NCBI GenBank assembly: GCA_944325345.1
Contig: CALUZV010000005.1
Span: 92,106 to 156,105 of the forward strand
Direction of reading: 5' to 3'
Source: an uncultured Parabacteroides sp.
Lineage (GTDB): Bacteria > Bacteroidota > Bacteroidia > Bacteroidales > Tannerellaceae
DNA: 64,000 nt
The number at the start of each line of letters is the position of its first letter. Position 1 is the first letter of the stretch. The translations under genes were made by a program, and so were the position numbers. The notes beneath the pieces are model-generated. The model made no database searches and was not told the origin of the DNA. It worked only from the letters and a program-made list of their open reading frames with translations. This document shows, in pieces, positions 7,332 through 15,178 of the stretch.

Positions 7332-7790
7332 TCACTGCACCACCGGCCCATCTTGCTCTTCGTCGTCCCCGCCGCTCGTGTCGTCTTCTTCCGACGGCAA
7401 GGGCGTTATCTTCTCAAACTTCAAGTCTTCAGTCAGTTGCTTTAGTTTCGCCCCGGGCGTGAAGATGATTTTGCCGTTCTTGAACAGCGAGGTGGTGAAC
7501 TCCTCGGCAGTGGCTGCTCCCGAACTGCCGGCATTCATGCGGAAATTCCCGAAATCACCGACTTGTACGACATTCCCTTCCGCGAGGTTCTGCGACAAGA
7601 CGTGCAACAGGCCGTCGATGACCAACTGGACGTCGCCCTTCGATGCCGTGCTGCGGTCGGCTATCGTCTCACACAGGCGGTCGAAACTAACCGTCTGACG
7701 TACACGCACCTGCCCGTAATAGAGCGTGGCGCCTTCCTCTGCGTCCTTGTGCTTGTCCGGACGCTGGACGATGTGATAACTCAATGACAT
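7332..7790 (-). CDS. HU-like DNA-binding protein with acidic tail
   Basis: The 152-residue product carries an HU/IHF fold over residues 1-115: an N-terminal strand (MSLSYHIVQRPDK), a two-helix unit around IADRSTASKGDVQLVIDGLL, then VVQVGDFGNFRMN, the HU 'saddle' strand, and IIFTPGAKLK. After that comes an acidic tail (PSEEDDTSGGDDEEQ) ending DGPVVQ. It belongs to the divergent HU-like proteins that recur in Bacteroides beside DUF4248 and DUF3987 genes, as here, where it is divergent from them. The same last residues, DGPVVQ, end another protein in this window at 25.9 kb. DNA binding is expected, target unknown. Confidence 0.85.
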   Translation of the reverse strand: MSLSYHIVQRPDKHKDAEEGATLYYGQVRVRQTVSFDRLCETIADRSTASKGDVQLVIDGLLHVLSQNLAEGNVVQVGDFGNFRMNAGSSGAATAEEFTTSLFKNGKIIFTPGAKLKQLTEDLKFEKITPLPSEEDDTSGGDDEEQDGPVVQ

Positions 7791-7852
7791 ATCAATTTCA
7801 AATTAAAAATTATGAATTACGATTTACAGGCAGCTCTATCTGCTTGCTGATA

Positions 7853-7860
7853 CAAAGATA
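7853..7860 (-). promoter_or_regulatory. Bacteroidales -7 box of the HU-like gene
   Basis: TATCTTTG on the minus strand, giving a leader of about 55 bases to the HU-like ATG. The region between the divergent HU-like and DUF4248 genes shows no equally good box for the plus strand. Confidence 0.6.
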
Positions 7861-8003
7861 GGGGAATGGCATTCCTCTTTTTCGCTTAGATGCAGATACT
7901 TCCCCTAAGTATTTTCTATATACCTATACGGCAAAATACCGACAAAAATCCTTTGATAAATGGATACTTTTTTATACCTTAGAAGCATATAAATGAAAGC
8001 CTT

Positions 8004-8228
8004 ATGGAAACGAACAATTTCAAAATACGTGCTTATGGCTGGCAAGAGCTGGCCATACTTTACGCCCCAGACCTTACGCCTGAATCAGCGGCCAAACGTC
8101 TATCAACTTGGGTTAAGCTCAACGAAGAGCTCACACGTGCTTTACAACAAGCAGGCTGGCGACGCGGACAACGGGTACTCACGCCGCTTCAGGTGCAACG
8201 CATCGCAGAGTACCTTGGGGAACCGTAA
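8004..8228 (+). CDS. DUF4248 domain protein
   Basis: This 74-residue protein is a nearly complete match to the DUF4248 pattern as I know it: IRAYGWQELAILYAPDLTP at the front, then a helical middle (STWVKLNEEL) and the ending LTPLQVQRIAEYLGEP. The C-terminal part looks like a helix-turn-helix that could bind DNA. In Bacteroidales it is regularly found before a DUF3987/VirE_N gene and near an HU-like gene, exactly the arrangement here. No function has been assigned to the family that I know of. Confidence 0.85.
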   Translation: METNNFKIRAYGWQELAILYAPDLTPESAAKRLSTWVKLNEELTRALQQAGWRRGQRVLTPLQVQRIAEYLGEP

Positions 8229-8569
8229 CAAGTACTTACCTATATAAAAATAGACAGGTATATCTTTCCGAATACATAGCTACACAATCTTGTTAAAATA
8301 AATAAAAATACGACGCAATATTTGGAGATAAAAAAACAAACTACTAATCTTGCATCGTCTCTCATAGAGATATTTACTTAATGATGCTGCTGCTAAAGGT
8401 AAGAGACCTCCTGTTGGTAATGATAAAGTTAGAGGTCGTTTTAATAATGTTTCAAATAGTAGTGCTGATAATCCTCCTCGAACCGGCAGTGGCTTTTTAC
8501 TAATCATCACGTGATAAGTCGAGGAGCACGTGATAATAATTTTACAAACCTTTTTTAAATTCTTTTTTT
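8229..8569 (+). other. 341-base gap with a possible coding remnant
   Basis: No complete gene is visible. Positions 8368-8514 hold a 48-codon open stretch without a start codon; it reads with natural-looking codons (for example GKRPPVGNDKVRGRFNNV and SSADNPPRTGSG) and may be a vestige of a lost gene. Near its end CACGTGATAA occurs twice, 22 bases apart. A T-rich tract of 8551-8569 leads into the next ATG. A promoter for the downstream gene is not obvious. Confidence 0.3.
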
Positions 8570-10873
8570 ATGAAAGAAAAAATTTCAATGCCAAGTCTTC
8601 GCACCGTGCAAGTGTCATGGTTCGAAGACAAAAGAATCAGCACTCCATCAGGAAGGCTGGTCTTAGATCAGGTTGCGGACATCATCCGCAATCCGAGGTG
8701 TACGTTTCTGGGTGGAAAAGTGTTGCAACTCACCACTACAGCGCGCAAGATGCTGGACAGAGGCGACAAGCAGGCGTATGACCACTGGAAAGGCAAAATG
8801 CCAGCCTTTACGCCTGCCGGTCTCTTTCGCGAAAGACGTGCTATCAGCTGCTGTATAGCAGAAACAGGCGCAGCCTTGATAGACTTCGACTACCTTCCGG
8901 AAGATGTGTGCCAAGAGGTCTTGAAGAAGGCGAAAACGCTTTCGTATGTTCTTTTTGCTTGGCGCTCTTTGTCTGGCACAGGTGTCCATCTTTTAATCGT
9001 ACTGCCATATAGCGGTACGTTTAAGGAAAACATCGAACCGGCGCAGCGGCAAGTCATCAAAGACATGGCTATCCCTGGGTTGGAACTGGACAAGGCATGT
9101 AAAGACGTATCCCGTCTCTGCTACTTCAACTACGACCCTGAACTCTTTGTAAACTGGGACGCAGAACCGATGGCGCTCAGCGAAGAGGTAAAGGCTTCGG
9201 TGCAGACCCCCCGTAGGAAAGATGTACCGAGAAGGGGTGTCGTGAATAAGCCTGACATCCGCCTCTTTATGGCAGACCTGGAGCGTTACTTCAATGCGAG
9301 GATGGCAGGACTGGTAAAAGGCAGTACGGCTACGCCTACCGTTGGTTTGGCAGGTATATGCAACTCGCGCGGTTACGACGAAGCTGAAGCCGTGGTAGCC
9401 TGCTGGAAGCAGTTTGGAAGCCGTATCGGGCAGACGGAGAAAGACTTCCGCAAAGACTTTTCTTTTGTGTACCGTAAATATGCAGACAAGTTTGCATCAA
9501 AAAAAGATGAAGCCCCCTCCGAGGGGGCTGCTTTGGCTGCTTTGGCTGCTATAGATGTTTTGGAAAAAGACATCGAGCTGCCGGTACTCCCGAAGGAAGT
9601 GTATGAGCTTCTGCCTACCTTCTTTACCGATGTACTGAACTTGGAGAAACGGGAAGTGCATGAAGCGGATGCCGTCGTGCTCGGATCGTTGCCACTTTTG
9701 GGTGCTGCGCTTAGCAACACAGAAGTTTATGAAGGCAAGTGGGTTTACCCCGCACTCTATGTAACAGTGGTAGGCAAACCAGCTTCGGGAAAGGGTGCCG
9801 TATCGTCTATCCAGTTCCTTTCGGCTTTATGGGAAAATCATCTGCAGCAGTACTACGAAGGTAACGATACGCAACCAGCACACCGCGTAGGTGGAGACAT
9901 CACGCTGGCCAAGTTCGTAGAACAGCTGCGCGACAACGGTGCGTATCCTTTGCTGCAACACGATAGCGAGATGAACGCGATGGCAAAGGCTAACAAAAAC
10001 CGCGATACGGGTGGTTACGACCCTATCCTAAACAAAGCATATGAAGGCGAAGATGTGTTGCGCAGCACAAAGACGGCAGGCAACATCGTCGTGAAAGCGC
10101 CCAAGCTCCAGTTGAGCATGACCGGAACGAAAGGCCAGTTCTTTAACGCTTTCGAGACGAACGAGAACGGGCTGACATCACGTCTCTTAGGCTATGTGAT
10201 GCCGGAGAAGGTTAAGTATAAAAAACTCGTTTACATCGAAAGCGAAGATGCGCTGAAAGAGCGGGAGAAGGTCGAACTCCAAGAGCGTTACGAACGGCTG
10301 GCTGCCTCGCAAGCAAACCACAACACACCCATGCGTTGGGTACTGAGCGAAAAGCATACCGATAAGTTGAACTCGCTTATCAAGAAACAGCTGGAAGATA
10401 GTTCGGATACGCCCTACGAGGAGAGCACCATCATCCGTATGCGGGCGAAGGTGATACGCATCGCGGCTATCCTGTCGGCGGTACGCATCTCTGAAACGGG
10501 TGGAGATGCTGAGCTCAACCCTTTCTCTACGGGGTATCTCACGATAGACGACAAGAGCTTCCGGGCAGCCTGCTTGATAGCAACCACTTCGTTTGAACAT
10601 CTCTGCGCGATGCAAAGCATGTTGAGTGAAGCGACCGGGCGGAAACCGATGCACCTGCGCAAAGACTGGCGCGACCAGTTCATCGAACAGCTGCCCGATG
10701 TGTTCAAGTACAGCGAAGGGCTCCAGCTCTGCCTGGAGTATGGCAAGCGAAAGGACTCTTGGAAGAAGGCGTTGCACTACTGGCAAGCTAACGGTTTGCT
10801 TGAGAAGCGCGAAGACGGCAAGTGGGTCAAACTGAAACCTGCTCCCGAAGCTAACACATCTAAGCAGCCTTAG
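8570..10873 (+). CDS. VirE_N / DUF3987 primase-ATPase-like protein
   Basis: The 767-residue product has two parts. Residues 1-300 resemble the VirE N-terminal (BT4734-like) domain, a primase-polymerase-like fold: SWFEDKRISTPSG at the start, CIAETGAALIDFDYLP with an acidic pair, and SLSGTGVHLLIVLPYSG. Residues 330-740 are DUF3987, a P-loop region with Walker A VVGKPASGKGAVSS near residue 400 and HDSEMNAMAKAN as a likely Walker B or sensor. The C-terminal 60 residues resemble a winged helix. The fusion suggests a replicative or DNA-repair activity of mobile origin. It follows DUF4248 and an HU-like gene, a cassette repeated in Bacteroidales chromosomes, often near capsule loci. A second ATG six codons in is an alternative start. 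Confidence 0.85.
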   Translation: MKEKISMPSLRTVQVSWFEDKRISTPSGRLVLDQVADIIRNPRCTFLGGKVLQLTTTARKMLDRGDKQAYDHWKGKMPAFTPAGLFRERRAISCCIAETGAALIDFDYLPEDVCQEVLKKAKTLSYVLFAWRSLSGTGVHLLIVLPYSGTFKENIEPAQRQVIKDMAIPGLELDKACKDVSRLCYFNYDPELFVNWDAEPMALSEEVKASVQTPRRKDVPRRGVVNKPDIRLFMADLERYFNARMAGLVKGSTATPTVGLAGICNSRGYDEAEAVVACWKQFGSRIGQTEKDFRKDFSFVYRKYADKFASKKDEAPSEGAALAALAAIDVLEKDIELPVLPKEVYELLPTFFTDVLNLEKREVHEADAVVLGSLPLLGAALSNTEVYEGKWVYPALYVTVVGKPASGKGAVSSIQFLSALWENHLQQYYEGNDTQPAHRVGGDITLAKFVEQLRDNGAYPLLQHDSEMNAMAKANKNRDTGGYDPILNKAYEGEDVLRSTKTAGNIVVKAPKLQLSMTGTKGQFFNAFETNENGLTSRLLGYVMPEKVKYKKLVYIESEDALKEREKVELQERYERLAASQANHNTPMRWVLSEKHTDKLNSLIKKQLEDSSDTPYEESTIIRMRAKVIRIAAILSAVRISETGGDAELNPFSTGYLTIDDKSFRAACLIATTSFEHLCAMQSMLSEATGRKPMHLRKDWRDQFIEQLPDVFKYSEGLQLCLEYGKRKDSWKKALHYWQANGLLEKREDGKWVKLKPAPEANTSKQP

Positions 10874-10904
10874 CAGCCCAGCAGCCTAAAGCGGGTTTGC
10901 TAAG

Positions 10905-10959
10905 CACAAAAAAGTTCCCCTGTAGAAGGTGAGTACATCATCTCTCTACGGGGGAACTA
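10905..10959 (-). terminator. intrinsic terminator of the LysR gene
   Basis: AGTTCCCC pairs with GGGGAACT, extended by TGTAGA/TCTACG, and on the minus strand is followed by TTTTTTG. It sits between convergent DUF3987 and LysR genes and may slow transcription from both sides, but the T tract is on the LysR side. Confidence 0.7.
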
Positions 10960-10980
10960 CATTTATTTCAAAAACAGCTC

Positions 10981-11865
10981 TTACCACCCTCCTTGCATAC
11001 TCCCCATAAACCTCTCCTCCAACTCCCCATACCTCCCTTGTTTCATCACGAAAGAAAAGGTGCGTTTCGCCTCGAAGCCTTCGATTTCAAGGACTTTCAA
11101 CTGCTGGGCTTTCAGTTCCCTATCGACGGCACGGATGGAGACAAAACCCAGGGCATCAGAGGATTCAAGGAAACGTTTGATGCCTTCCGTCGTGCCCAGC
11201 TGCATGAGTATCCGGAGGTCGGAAAGTTTGATGCCGCAGTGTTTCAGCGCCTCTTCCAGCACGTCGAGTGTCCCGGAACCGTTTTCGCGCAAGACAACGG
11301 GTATGCGCCGCAACTCAGCCGGTGTAATCTCGTCCTTCAAGGCCAAATCGCTATCCGCACGGACGACGGCAACCAGCTCATCATCCATAAAATGCACGTA
11401 GCGAAGGTCTGTCTGCCGCGCATTCCCCTCCACCAGCCCGAGCGAGATACGTTCGTCCCGCAAGGCCTGTTCTATCTCGGCACTGTTGCCATTCAAGAGC
11501 GACAGTTTGATGTCGGGATATTTGCGGATAAAAGCCGAAAGCAGCGGGGGAAGGACATACTGTGCGATGGTCGTGCTGGCACCCAAGGCGATTTCGCCAG
11601 AAGTATAGCCGGCAAAACGGTTCATATTCTCCTCGATGCGGAGGTAGGCATCTTGTATCAGCCCGACGTGTTGGAAAAGCCATCGACCCGCATCGGTGAG
11701 ACGTATCCGCCGGTCGCTCCGTTCAAACAAAGCTACCTTATATTGCATCTCCAACTCGCGGATGTTCTTGCTGACGGCAGGCTGACTGATGAACAGTTCG
11801 CGAGCCGCCTTCGTAAAACTCAGGTTCTTCGCCACAGCGTAAAAAACTTTCAACCGGAAATCCAT
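10981..11865 (-). CDS. LysR-family transcriptional regulator
   Basis: The 294-residue protein has the LysR winged helix-turn-helix at residues 1-60 (MDFRLKVFYAVAKNLSFTKA, then ISQPAVSKNIRELE) and a periplasmic-binding-protein-like effector domain after it (GEIALGASTTIAQYVLPPLL, RENGSGTLDVLEEAL). The second motif is typical of CysB/CbbR/YeiE-like members. No divergent target gene is adjacent; the plus-strand neighbour on the upstream side is tRNA-Cys. A YeiH-type transporter, the usual YeiE target, lies 8 kb away, so a link is possible but speculative. Confidence 0.9.
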   Translation of the reverse strand: MDFRLKVFYAVAKNLSFTKAARELFISQPAVSKNIRELEMQYKVALFERSDRRIRLTDAGRWLFQHVGLIQDAYLRIEENMNRFAGYTSGEIALGASTTIAQYVLPPLLSAFIRKYPDIKLSLLNGNSAEIEQALRDERISLGLVEGNARQTDLRYVHFMDDELVAVVRADSDLALKDEITPAELRRIPVVLRENGSGTLDVLEEALKHCGIKLSDLRILMQLGTTEGIKRFLESSDALGFVSIRAVDRELKAQQLKVLEIEGFEAKRTFSFVMKQGRYGELEERFMGSMQGGW

Positions 11866-12051
11866 ACTTACAAAGATTTACAACTATTTATAGGATGCCG
11901 ACAAAGTAAACTCTTTTTCCCCGAAAAGCCAACCCCAAACCGCCAAAAGAATATTTTTTCAAAAAAGTACAGGGTTTGCTTGCACAGAAAAAAAATAATC
12001 CCTTACTTTGCACTCGCAAAACGGAAGCAAAGACTTCCATAGCGGGGAAAT

Positions 12052-12123
12052 GGTTCCTTGGATGAGTGGCTTAGTCAGCGGTCTGCAAAACCGCGTACGG
12101 CGGTTCGAATCCGCCAGGAACCT
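12052..12123 (+). tRNA. tRNA-Cys (anticodon GCA)
   Basis: The acceptor stem GGTTCCT pairs with AGGAACC; the anticodon arm GCGGTCTGCAAAACCGC exposes GCA; the T arm is GGCGGTTCGAATCCGCC; the discriminator base is T, as tRNA-Cys requires. CCA is not encoded. A near-consensus promoter lies upstream (TTTG, then TTACTTTG about 50 bases before the gene) and a strong terminator follows. I see no integrase or att duplication here. Confidence 0.95.
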
Positions 12124-12130
12124 CGGATGG

Positions 12131-12172
12131 AATCGGGTGATTACTGATAAACGAGTAGTTACCCGATTTTTT
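12131..12172 (+). terminator. terminator of tRNA-Cys
   Basis: AATCGGGT pairs with ACCCGATT across a loop of about 23 bases and is followed by TTTTTTATT. It starts 8 bases after the tRNA and ends just before the convergent EEP-phosphatase gene. Confidence 0.85.
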
Positions 12173-12182
12173 ATTCCTCCCA

Positions 12183-13214
12183 TCACTCCTCCTTCCTCAT
12201 CTCCCCATCCACCACCAAGGGCAAATGGTCGCTAAACCCTCCTTCGTAGCGATAGCCATGATAGGTACGAAAGGGGCGTTTGCCTTGCCATGTCCGGTCG
12301 TCTTTCAGGAGGTAGGAGGGCGAGAAGATACGGGCGCTTTCCGGCACGATGTGGAAAGGCGCATCGGCATCCAGCAGCGAGCCATTGACGATGATATGGT
12401 CCAACTGGCTCCAGTTTCCCTGGTACTTATGACTTCCCTTTGCGTCGTAAAATAGGTTATAATATATTCGCGGACAGATAGTATCTATCGAGCAACGGGT
12501 AGGTACTTGTCGCGCCATAAGTACCTCCCTAAGGCTCCGGTCGAAGGGTGTATCGTTGAAATCGCCCATGATGAGGATTTGCGGACGACGACGGCAACGC
12601 TGAAGCGAATCGGCCCGCTGGCGTACCAACCGGGCAGCATTGATGCGCGACTGCTCGGTTTCCTTTTCGCCCGAATAGCGCGAAGGGAGGTGGCAAACGA
12701 AGACATCGAGCGTATCGCCGGTCTGGATTTGCCCGCTGACGTACAAGATGGGGCGCGTCGGCCGTTGGTATCGGATGACGGGCACGCGGATTTCTTCTTT
12801 CGACAGGAAACGGAACAGGTCGCGCCGGTAAAGCAGGGCGACATTGATGCCACGCACATCGTCTCCCTGCGTAATAACATACTGATAGAACAAGTTATGC
12901 AACGGTGTCCGGCGGAGCAGATGCACCATCACCGAATCATTCTCCACCTCGCACAAGCCTACCAAGGCCGGCGGATTCCATTCCCCGACGGCAAGAATCG
13001 TCTGCGCCGTGCGCTGCAACTTCCGGTAGTAGCGTCCCGGTGTCCACGCCCGGATACCAGAGGGCAGGAAGTCATCATCCAGCTTCTCCGGATTGTCTTG
13101 GGTATCAAAGAAGTTTTCGACATTATAACTCATTACGCGAAAGGCTTCTTGCGCCCGGCATTCGCCAGCAACAAGAAGCCCTATAAACATAAAATGAATA
13201 AAAAGAATCTTCAT
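12183..13214 (-). CDS. secreted endonuclease/exonuclease/phosphatase (EEP) family protein
   Basis: The 343-residue product has a signal peptide (MKILFIHFMFIGLLVAGECRA) and the EEP fold: VMSYNVENFFD with the catalytic Asn, LVGLCEVEND with the metal-binding Glu, FVCHLPSRYSG, and ILIMGDFNDTP with the GDFND signature. It ends with SDHLPLVVD, the catalytic Asp-His pair. Such enzymes cleave phosphodiesters in nucleic acids or phosphoinositide-like substrates; the exported form suggests extracellular or periplasmic nucleic acid. It follows the beta-helix lipoprotein by 47 bases on the same strand and may be co-transcribed. A TTG two codons upstream is a less likely start. Confidence 0.85.
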   Translation of the reverse strand: MKILFIHFMFIGLLVAGECRAQEAFRVMSYNVENFFDTQDNPEKLDDDFLPSGIRAWTPGRYYRKLQRTAQTILAVGEWNPPALVGLCEVENDSVMVHLLRRTPLHNLFYQYVITQGDDVRGINVALLYRRDLFRFLSKEEIRVPVIRYQRPTRPILYVSGQIQTGDTLDVFVCHLPSRYSGEKETEQSRINAARLVRQRADSLQRCRRRPQILIMGDFNDTPFDRSLREVLMARQVPTRCSIDTICPRIYYNLFYDAKGSHKYQGNWSQLDHIIVNGSLLDADAPFHIVPESARIFSPSYLLKDDRTWQGKRPFRTYHGYRYEGGFSDHLPLVVDGEMRKEE

Positions 13215-13261
13215 AGTCAAGTCTTGTTTTAAGAATATGATCGCTCAATTCAAACATTTGG

Positions 13262-14764
13262 CTATTCTTCTGCCGCCTCCTCGTCTTCGGGTTCCGGCAC
13301 ATATTCGTAGGCTCCGATGGTCGGCCCGAACTCACTCTCGAGGCGGTTCACGCCGTAGCGGTCTATCGGATAAGTCGCCGTAACCGAAGCATCGGCTGCT
13401 CCCACCCCGGCGGATTCCTCCGTCGCCAGGCGGAAATCGTAGCGGTACTTGTTGCTCTCCCCGCCGGTCAGTTTATACTCCGGCCGCGTCTCGTCGTTCA
13501 CGAACAAGACGGATTGGAAATGTTCATCTTCCGTCCCGTTCGTCGTGATGACGCAATGGTTGAAGAGGTATTCGAAGGCAGCCCCGTCCTTGATCGAACG
13601 GCCAATCTCGCCGTTCAATTCTTCCGTCCCCGCGCCGTAGCTGCCGTCGATGATGCAGTTATCAAAGCGGGCATCGAGGGGTTGGATTGTCTCCTGCCCA
13701 TCTTTGCTATAATTGTTGGCGAGGCTGAGGCAAACCGACGTGCGCTGCACCAGCGTGATGAAATTAGCCAGCGTGCAATGCGTAAAATCATAATCCCCGG
13801 AGACGAGGCCGACTACGCTCCCGCCCGCATTGCTAATCTCGGTGTTATAGGCCACCACCTTGCTGTTCGTCGCACAGAACGCGTTCTCGCTCACGTTGGT
13901 TATCTGCGAATTACTCAATGTCAGTTTCAATTGCTCAGGATTCGACGGCTCGGCTATCACGCCCTGCGTCCCGTTGCGGATGATGGTATGACTGATGATA
14001 TTCCCGAAGCTACCGTCTTTCAGGTAGATGCCACCCCACTGTCCCGGCGTGCGGTCGTAGGGCAGGACGTCGTCGAGGATGAAATCCAAGCGGTCGCCCC
14101 GGAATGTGATGGGTTCTTCGATAGTCCCGCACGAGTTGAGCGTCCCATTGACGATTAAATTCGCCTTGTCGTGCATATAGAAGGTCGCGCCCTTCTCGAC
14201 GCGCATCGTCGCGCCCTCGGCGACCACGATACTGTCGTAAACCAGATGCGGCTTGTCGGCCGTGAAGAGCGTGTCGCTCAAAACCGTCAATCCACCTTTA
14301 TATAAATGTACATCCTGCCCGTAAGCCTCCAAGAGGACCGACTGGCGGATGCCGTTCGTTACGAAAACCACCGAATCCTTCACCAGCAGCGGCTGGTTCT
14401 CGCCATTGGGGTTTACCGTAACTTCGACGAAGACAAACATGCTGTCTTTCGCCAATATCCCGATGTTGTTGAAATAATCTCCCTTGCGGCCATCGACGTT
14501 GATGCGGAAACCCGTCGAGCCGGCGCTCGCCAACATGATAGTCTCCATGTTCAGCGGTTCGTCGTTGTTATTATATATAAGGAATTGCTTCGTGGCCGAG
14601 CCGACGGTGGTAAATACCGTGTCGAAGGCCAGCGTATCGGTCGAGAAGGCCAGGCGAAGGCTCGGATTGGTGGAATAGCTCTCTTCCAAACCGTCGCAAG
14701 CCGGGAACAGGAGTGTCCCTAAAAACATCAAAGCCAAAATGATAGGTACTATAATCCGTTTCAT
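13262..14764 (-). CDS. surface lipoprotein with right-handed beta-helix repeats
   Basis: A 500-residue lipoprotein: MKRIIVPIILALMFLGTLLF followed by PACDG, where Cys-23 is the likely lipidated residue. An Ig-like domain at about 35-140 (SLRLAFSTDTLAFDTVFTTV, a choice-of-anchor-like start) is followed by a solenoid of short Asn/Gly-rich turns (GATFYMHDKANLIVNG, ISHTIIRNGTQG, LTLSNSQITNVSENAF), the pattern of parallel beta-helices that bind or cleave polysaccharide. The tail is acidic (EPEDEEAAEE). It heads a two-gene unit with the EEP phosphatase. No catalytic triad can be named from sequence. Confidence 0.75.
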   Translation of the reverse strand: MKRIIVPIILALMFLGTLLFPACDGLEESYSTNPSLRLAFSTDTLAFDTVFTTVGSATKQFLIYNNNDEPLNMETIMLASAGSTGFRINVDGRKGDYFNNIGILAKDSMFVFVEVTVNPNGENQPLLVKDSVVFVTNGIRQSVLLEAYGQDVHLYKGGLTVLSDTLFTADKPHLVYDSIVVAEGATMRVEKGATFYMHDKANLIVNGTLNSCGTIEEPITFRGDRLDFILDDVLPYDRTPGQWGGIYLKDGSFGNIISHTIIRNGTQGVIAEPSNPEQLKLTLSNSQITNVSENAFCATNSKVVAYNTEISNAGGSVVGLVSGDYDFTHCTLANFITLVQRTSVCLSLANNYSKDGQETIQPLDARFDNCIIDGSYGAGTEELNGEIGRSIKDGAAFEYLFNHCVITTNGTEDEHFQSVLFVNDETRPEYKLTGGESNKYRYDFRLATEESAGVGAADASVTATYPIDRYGVNRLESEFGPTIGAYEYVPEPEDEEAAEE

Positions 14765-14815
14765 ATCCTTTCTTTTTTACGACATCAGCCGTCTCTCGTT
14801 TTTGTTTTGTTAGCG

Positions 14816-14823
14816 CAAAAATA
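14816..14823 (-). promoter_or_regulatory. Bacteroidales -7 box of the beta-helix lipoprotein gene
   Basis: TATTTTTG on the minus strand, about 52 bases from the ATG. It lies between the gene and the tandem repeat array further upstream. Confidence 0.55.
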
Positions 14824-14961
14824 CATAAAATAAACGGTTCAACCGTAAAAAAACGAGAAAAATTCTTCTGTCGCGTCTATTTTCTAAACGGACGGCCTGG
14901 CAAATTATTTTACAGAGGCGGGGGAATTTCCTTCTCGCCCCCTCCTCGATAGTCTGCAGAT

Positions 14962-15166
14962 TGAAATGATGCTTGCGCTCCCAGCGCAAACGCCATTTCA
15001 ACTGAAATGCTCCTCGCGCTCCCAGCGCAAATGCCATTTCAACTGAAATAGTCCTCGCGCTCCCAGCGCAAATGCCATTTCAACTGAAATAGTCCTCGCG
15101 CTCCCGTCGCAAGCGTCATTTCAACTGAAATGGTCTTTGATACGGCGTTGCAAAGACCATTTCAAG
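14962..15166. repeat. 41-bp palindromic tandem array (5 units)
   Basis: Five consecutive 41-base units, each opening TGAAAT and closing ATTTCAA, so every unit can fold on itself. Units 1-3 contain GCGCTCCCAGCGC as an inner hairpin and unit 4 a variant. Unit 5 has a different interior but pairs even better: TGAAATGGTCTTTG with CAAAGACCATTTCA, 14 perfect pairs. The array fills most of the 414-base gap between the beta-helix gene and pepD and ends a few bases beyond the pepD stop. Confidence 0.9.
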
Positions 15167-15178
15167 CTGCAGGGTATA

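Noticed and set aside
10981..11865. LysR gene as the regulator of the YeiH gene
   Set aside because: They are 8 kb apart with unrelated genes between, so no direct link can be supported from the sequence.
12052..12172. tRNA-Cys as integration site of a mobile element
   Set aside because: No integrase gene and no direct copy of the tRNA 3' end were seen; normal core genes flank it on both sides.
12183..14764. Many long open frames on the strand opposite to GC-rich genes (for example over the EEP and beta-helix genes)
   Set aside because: They lie antisense to genes with clear signal peptides and motifs and show no domains of their own.
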